The notes under the pieces: generated by a model | What the model was told of the DNA's origin: nothing | Databases searched by the model: none | The model's input: only the letters and a program-made list of their open reading frames with translations | Position numbers and translations under genes: made by a program | In this document: positions 34,734 through 37,730 of the stretch, piece after piece | How positions within the stretch are numbered: the first letter of the stretch is position 1 | How the letters are laid out: each line of letters begins with the position of its first letter | NCBI GenBank assembly: GCA_024230435.1 | Contig: JAAERL010001226.1 | Span: 1 to 37,730, forward strand | Reading direction: 5' to 3' | DNA: 37,730 nt | Source of the DNA: Desulfobacteraceae bacterium | GTDB lineage: Bacteria; Desulfobacterota; Desulfobacteria; Desulfobacterales; Desulfosarcinaceae

Positions 34734-34764
34734 ATTATATATTCATGATTTTTCTAAAAGTCAA
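34734..34764 (-). promoter_or_regulatory. Sigma70-type promoter of the lrp-dapL-lysA operon
   Basis: On the minus strand TTGACT (34759-34764) is followed after 17 bp by TATATA (34736-34741); TATAAT at 34734-34739 offers an alternative with a 19-bp spacer. It lies 25-50 bp before the regulator's start codon, in an A/T-rich stretch. This is the best -35/-10 pair in the window. I saw no definite Lrp site. Confidence 0.6.
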
Positions 34765-34802
34765 GAATAATATTCGCCCTACAAAGTTCCGTCAATGAGA
34801 AT

Positions 34803-35039
34803 TCATTTTTGGCCGCATTTTGGCTTTCGGTACAATCCTATCAAACGCCATAAAAATCCAAAGCTTAGTGTGGCGCTTATTAATATGATGAAATTTGAAG
34901 AGAAAAACATCATAATAAAGGAGAAGGGGTCGTTAAGTTTGTAAGCCGAAATGAGAAGACGGATTCCGAAAAAGGTAAAAAATATTCCGATAAAAATTAA
35001 AATAGTCAATTTTAAGGTTTGGAAGAATTTAGAATTCAA
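34803..35039 (-). CDS. Small membrane protein with two TM helices (78 aa)
   Basis: Not recognised. Two hydrophobic segments, ~9-31 (LTILIFIGIFFTFFGIRLLI) and ~42-65 (IMMFFSSNFIILISATLSFG), end in a basic tail RKPKCGQK. No ATG is available at the front of the frame; TTG at 35037-35039 has a good AGGTGA ribosome-binding site 6 nt upstream, which is the reason for accepting the gene. It lies 91 bp upstream of the Lrp-family gene on the same strand, so the operon promoter is in the gap and they are probably separate units. Confidence 0.55.
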   Translation of the reverse strand: MNSKFFQTLKLTILIFIGIFFTFFGIRLLISAYKLNDPFSFIMMFFSSNFIILISATLSFGFLWRLIGLYRKPKCGQK

Positions 35040-35167
35040 ATGGAGTCACCTGTAACTATATGAATTTATTTTTTTGGTTCTGGTAATTTTCATGACCCTG
35101 ACCATGCTTTTTTTATAATCTTCTCAGCCTGTTTGTATAAGCACAAACGTGATCATATGCAAGGCGT

Positions 35168-35275
35168 TTAGACGATTGGCGGAAAAAACATAACATCTTA
35201 AAAAATACCATATTGGGCAAAAATTTTTTTCATCTTCAAGGCATTTCAAAGTTTGCATACGTGGCATATCCTCAG
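35168..35275 (+). repeat. Family A element, copy 4 (truncated)
   Basis: The left half only: TTTAGACGATTGGCGGAAA, ATACCATATTGGGC and TTCAAGGCATTTCAAAGTTT match copies 1 and 3, and ACATCTTAA before ATACCATAT is shared with copy 2. Similarity stops near GGCATATCC, so the right terminus is lost. It is ~220 bp before the GAF-PAS-LuxR gene. Confidence 0.7.
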
Positions 35276-35497
35276 CATCCAAGAGCCTAAATGAGCAAGG
35301 ACAACAGATAATGAAAATTTATTAACCTGTTGACAATACAGCTATGTTCTTGCATCTTCGAAAAATACCTTTACCTGCGCAACTGGAAATTACAACATTT
35401 TAGAGATATTGTTTAACTGATCAACTAATCGGCCATAAAGAATACCAGGATCCTCCAATCAATATTATCATTATTGTGTCATAAAGGGTTGTTGGTT

Positions 35498-37516
35498 ATG
35501 GATTTGAAAACCGAAGAGCTCATCAAAAGCACTCGCCGGGCCATTCCGTTTTTAGAGAAAAACAAGCAAATAAAAGATGAATTGTTATCAAAGCTCAGCG
35601 AGTTTTTCAGGCTATTCGATTGCAGCCGCCCTTGGGCGGCTAACCGGATTCTTTCATCATGTTTAGAAATAATTAAGGGCGAATTCGTCTTGTACAATAA
35701 ATTCGTTTTGGACAAAGGGCGAATTATTACCTTTAATGGAGTCAATCTTCCCCCGGATTTTAGATCCAATGGGCGGCTGCCCGGAAGATTGTGTTACGAA
35801 GAACTTATTGTCAAAAGACAATTCAGTTTTTTTTCCAATTTCCTGCATTTGAGTCATTATTGGCGCTCTGATCCGGATCTAAAGAGGCACGGTTTAAAAT
35901 CCTATGCCGGTGCTTGTGTGGTAGTTGCAGGTATCCCAATCGGTTCTCTGGCGGTTTATCATGAAAACGATAGCGCGTTTAGTCAGGAACATGCCCATAT
36001 ATTGGAGATTTTGGCTTCTGCCTTTGCATTTGTCCATGAGCGCCAAAATATAGTTAAAGATCTTAACGAAAGATCAGTTCATGAAAAAATGGTTTCAGAA
36101 ATATCCGGGCAAACATCGAAAAACATGGAACTGGGTGTTTTTTTTGATTACTGTCTGCAAACCATTGGGCAATCCTTGCACGTAGATGCTGTAACCATTT
36201 ACTGGCGCGAGTTTGAGCAAGAAGGCTTAAAGAAACTTTCACATTGGCAACAAGATTGCCGCGAACAGTACGAGGTCAATGATGATATTGATCGTCTGGC
36301 GGGTTTGCCCTTTGTCGCGTCGTCTCTTAAGCGCAGTAAATACTATGCTTGCGATAATATAGATATTTTGCCGGCATGTCCGGTTTTGCGATGTTTTCAG
36401 TCAAGTAAGTTAAAATCAATTTTGCTTATCCAGTTATCCGATCATACCCGGCAAGGGGGTCTGTGTGTGCTCAAAATGTACAGCGCCAAACGAAAATGGC
36501 GCAATGAGGAATTGGCTGTTTTAAAGATCACTGTGCGAATGATCGAGCAGTGGGTCAAGGGGCGCAATGTCATCCGGCGCTTGAAAGAAACACAAGCTTT
36601 AAATTTACAAATGAAAAAAATATCACCGCCAATTGTCTTTCGGGTTGATATGGTCAATAATCGTTTTGTAGATGTTAATGACCATTTTATTCAGGCAATG
36701 GGGTATACCAGGGAAGAAATTTTAAATATGAATCCGGAAACGCTGTTAGCGCCGGACAGCCGTAAAATTTTCCAAAAACGCAGAATGGCCATGACCTCCG
36801 GCAAAACCGTTTCAAATGAAATTGATTACAAGCTTTTGACCAAAAGCGGCAATGTGGAATGGGGCCGTTTTTATATACAACATGCCTACAAAGAAGGAAG
36901 GGTTACAAGTGCAACTGTAATAACTCATAACATTACCGAACAGAAGAAAAATTTGGAGCAACTGCATAATTATCATCACAAACTCAAGGAACTAGTCAAT
37001 GATCGCACCAGGGAGCTTTGTCGTTCTAATCATCAGTTGCGCAAGGAAATAGAGCGGCATACCCTTACTGCCAAGGAGCTCAGATTGAATTCCGAACGGC
37101 TTGAGGATTTAAATACCGCCATGCGTGTATTGCTAAATAAGCGCAATGAGGAAAAAAAACGGTCTGAAGAGCATATTCGCATGAATCTTAAAGAGTTGAT
37201 TGAACCCTATCTGGACCGGCTGGAACTTAGCGGATTATCAAAAACTCAGGAGCAGCTTATTGATCTAATCCGCGTAAACCTCGATGAAATGTTTGATTTG
37301 TCAGTTCCGGAGTTTTCATCGTCTTTTCTTTATTTTACTCCAAATGAATTACAGGTTGTCAATTTGATACGGCAGGGAAGAACTACAAAAGATATTGCTA
37401 ATCTGCTGAACATTTCCATTCGAACCGTTGAAGCATACCGTAACAATATCCGTAAAAAGCTCGGATTGAAGAATAAGAAAGTTAATTTAAAAACTTTCTT
37501 GTTATCAAAAAAATGA
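35498..37516 (+). CDS. GAF-GAF-PAS sensor with C-terminal LuxR-type HTH
   Basis: 672 aa, cytoplasmic. Two GAF-like domains (~35-185, with GIPIGSLAVYH; ~205-355, with KSILLIQLSDHTRQGGLCVL), a PAS domain (~375-485, with VDVNDHFIQAMGYTREEIL and the ITEQKKNLEQL exit) and a charged coiled coil (~485-560) lead to a GerE/LuxR HTH at ~612-670 (FTPNELQVVNLIRQGRTTKD, IANLLNISIRTVEAYRNNIR). It probably binds DNA in response to a small molecule or redox signal. It has neither a receiver nor a kinase domain, so it is not the obvious output of the upstream relay. The ATG at 35498 is chosen over an earlier in-frame TTG; AAAGGG lies 9-10 nt before it. It is transcribed alone and followed by an intron edge. 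Confidence 0.88.
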   Translation: MDLKTEELIKSTRRAIPFLEKNKQIKDELLSKLSEFFRLFDCSRPWAANRILSSCLEIIKGEFVLYNKFVLDKGRIITFNGVNLPPDFRSNGRLPGRLCYEELIVKRQFSFFSNFLHLSHYWRSDPDLKRHGLKSYAGACVVVAGIPIGSLAVYHENDSAFSQEHAHILEILASAFAFVHERQNIVKDLNERSVHEKMVSEISGQTSKNMELGVFFDYCLQTIGQSLHVDAVTIYWREFEQEGLKKLSHWQQDCREQYEVNDDIDRLAGLPFVASSLKRSKYYACDNIDILPACPVLRCFQSSKLKSILLIQLSDHTRQGGLCVLKMYSAKRKWRNEELAVLKITVRMIEQWVKGRNVIRRLKETQALNLQMKKISPPIVFRVDMVNNRFVDVNDHFIQAMGYTREEILNMNPETLLAPDSRKIFQKRRMAMTSGKTVSNEIDYKLLTKSGNVEWGRFYIQHAYKEGRVTSATVITHNITEQKKNLEQLHNYHHKLKELVNDRTRELCRSNHQLRKEIERHTLTAKELRLNSERLEDLNTAMRVLLNKRNEEKKRSEEHIRMNLKELIEPYLDRLELSGLSKTQEQLIDLIRVNLDEMFDLSVPEFSSSFLYFTPNELQVVNLIRQGRTTKDIANLLNISIRTVEAYRNNIRKKLGLKNKKVNLKTFLLSKK

Positions 37517-37591
37517 GCAGTTTGTGACGTAACTGGCTGCCAGTTATAAAAAAAATGTAATTACTCACCCGTATCTATCTGCTGCTCAGGG

Positions 37592-37730
37592 GTGAGTAGG
37601 CCAAGGGAACTTCCCCCTTAGCCTCTCGCAGAACCGGACGTGAACCTCTCGACTCATCCGGCTCCCATCATTCAGCCGGGAGACATACTCCAATTTTCCA
37701 GTGTGCGAACAACCAAGGTTTGCTTTTTGC
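37592..37730 (-). mobile_element. 3' end of a group II intron (domains V and VI), cut by the window edge
   Basis: On the minus strand, 37631-37664 folds as a 34-nt domain V: it starts GAGCCGGA with the catalytic AGC triad, has a GAGA tetraloop on a 5-bp stem, and closes with TCCGGTTC. Domain VI follows: AGGCTAAGGG pairs with CCCTTGGCCT (one T-G wobble), then a bulged A at 37597, the presumed branch point, and GAG/CTC. The 3' splice site should be near 37592 (...CTACTCAC). The maturase tail at 37668-37730 lies just upstream as expected. The rest of the intron is beyond the right edge. TACTCACCC (37562-37570) and GGGTGAGTA (37590-37598) pair across the junction. Confidence 0.85.
37668..37730 (-). 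CDS. Group II intron-encoded reverse transcriptase/maturase, C-terminal end (partial)
   Basis: The last 20 codons, AKSKPWLFAHWKIGVCLPAE and a TGA, enter from the right edge. A (Y/W)xLFxHW stretch close to the C-terminus is usual for intron maturases, and the stop falls 4 bp before domain V. Only the tail is visible, so whether the enzyme is intact cannot be judged. Confidence 0.55.
   Translation of the reverse strand, partial: AKSKPWLFAHWKIGVCLPAE

Noticed and set aside
37526-37560. ACTGGC-TG-CCAGT hairpin as terminator of the LuxR-type gene
   Set aside because: It is followed by A residues, not T, on the coding strand, so it does not fit intrinsic termination for this gene.

Overview
Organism. 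No rRNA, tRNA or other taxonomic marker is present, so placement is an inference. The gene content (LL-diaminopimelate aminotransferase DapL, TRAP-type binding proteins, a PAS/GAF protein ending in a LuxR-type HTH, HxDFNN-type histidine kinases, giant TPR proteins, many small hairpin elements) suits an environmental member of the Desulfobacterota. The window is a mosaic: the 15.0-23.7 kb block is visibly richer in G+C, while the TPR genes and the glycosidase are A/T-rich.

Layout. (1) 101-3714, minus strand: a Mn/Fe/Zn-type ABC uptake operon (binding protein, ATPase, permease). The permease carries a DtxR/MntR-type regulator fused to its C-terminus, and overlapping palindromes sit at the promoter. 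A hairpin element has inserted between the ATPase and permease genes. (2) 4395-13675, minus strand: two very large repeat proteins, one pure TPR (1530 aa) and one ankyrin-TPR-ankyrin (1278 aa), with homologous 5' leaders and shared 3' repeats. (3) 13676-15011: no intact gene; a large palindrome, an IS1634-type transposase fragment, a hairpin element and one arm of a direct repeat. (4) 15012-23657, plus strand: a tightly packed sensory cassette with an RbsB-like lipoprotein, two Tat-exported TRAP (DctP) binding proteins, a Cache-HAMP-GAF-PAS-PAS histidine kinase and a REC-PAS-kinase-REC hybrid. It has no transporter membrane subunits and no DNA-binding output. The other arm of the direct repeat follows at once, inside a broken sulfotransferase gene. 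(5) 24228-31026: scattered accessory genes (GNAT acetyltransferase, GH128-like lipoprotein glycosidase, SAM methyltransferase, a conserved-looking unknown protein) between small repeats. (6) 31668-34711, minus strand: an Lrp/AsnC regulator-dapL-lysA operon for meso-diaminopimelate and lysine. (7) 34803-37516: a small membrane protein and a GAF-GAF-PAS-LuxR regulator. (8) The right edge holds the 3' end (domains V and VI) of a group II intron on the minus strand.

Mobile and repetitive DNA. I see four copies of a ~105-180 bp terminal-inverted-repeat element (family A), two copies of a second ~134 bp element (family B, one with a 9-bp target duplication), a 46-bp hairpin with perfect 21-bp arms, a 31-bp palindrome whose 11-mer arm recurs elsewhere, and exact 47-bp and 31-bp dispersed repeats.

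Most interesting system. The 15.0-23.7 kb cassette looks like a two-component phosphorelay fed by three dedicated extracytoplasmic binding proteins, in the spirit of TorT/TorS or LuxP/LuxQ but using two paralogous TRAP binding proteins. The permease-regulator fusion with its candidate operator is the second.
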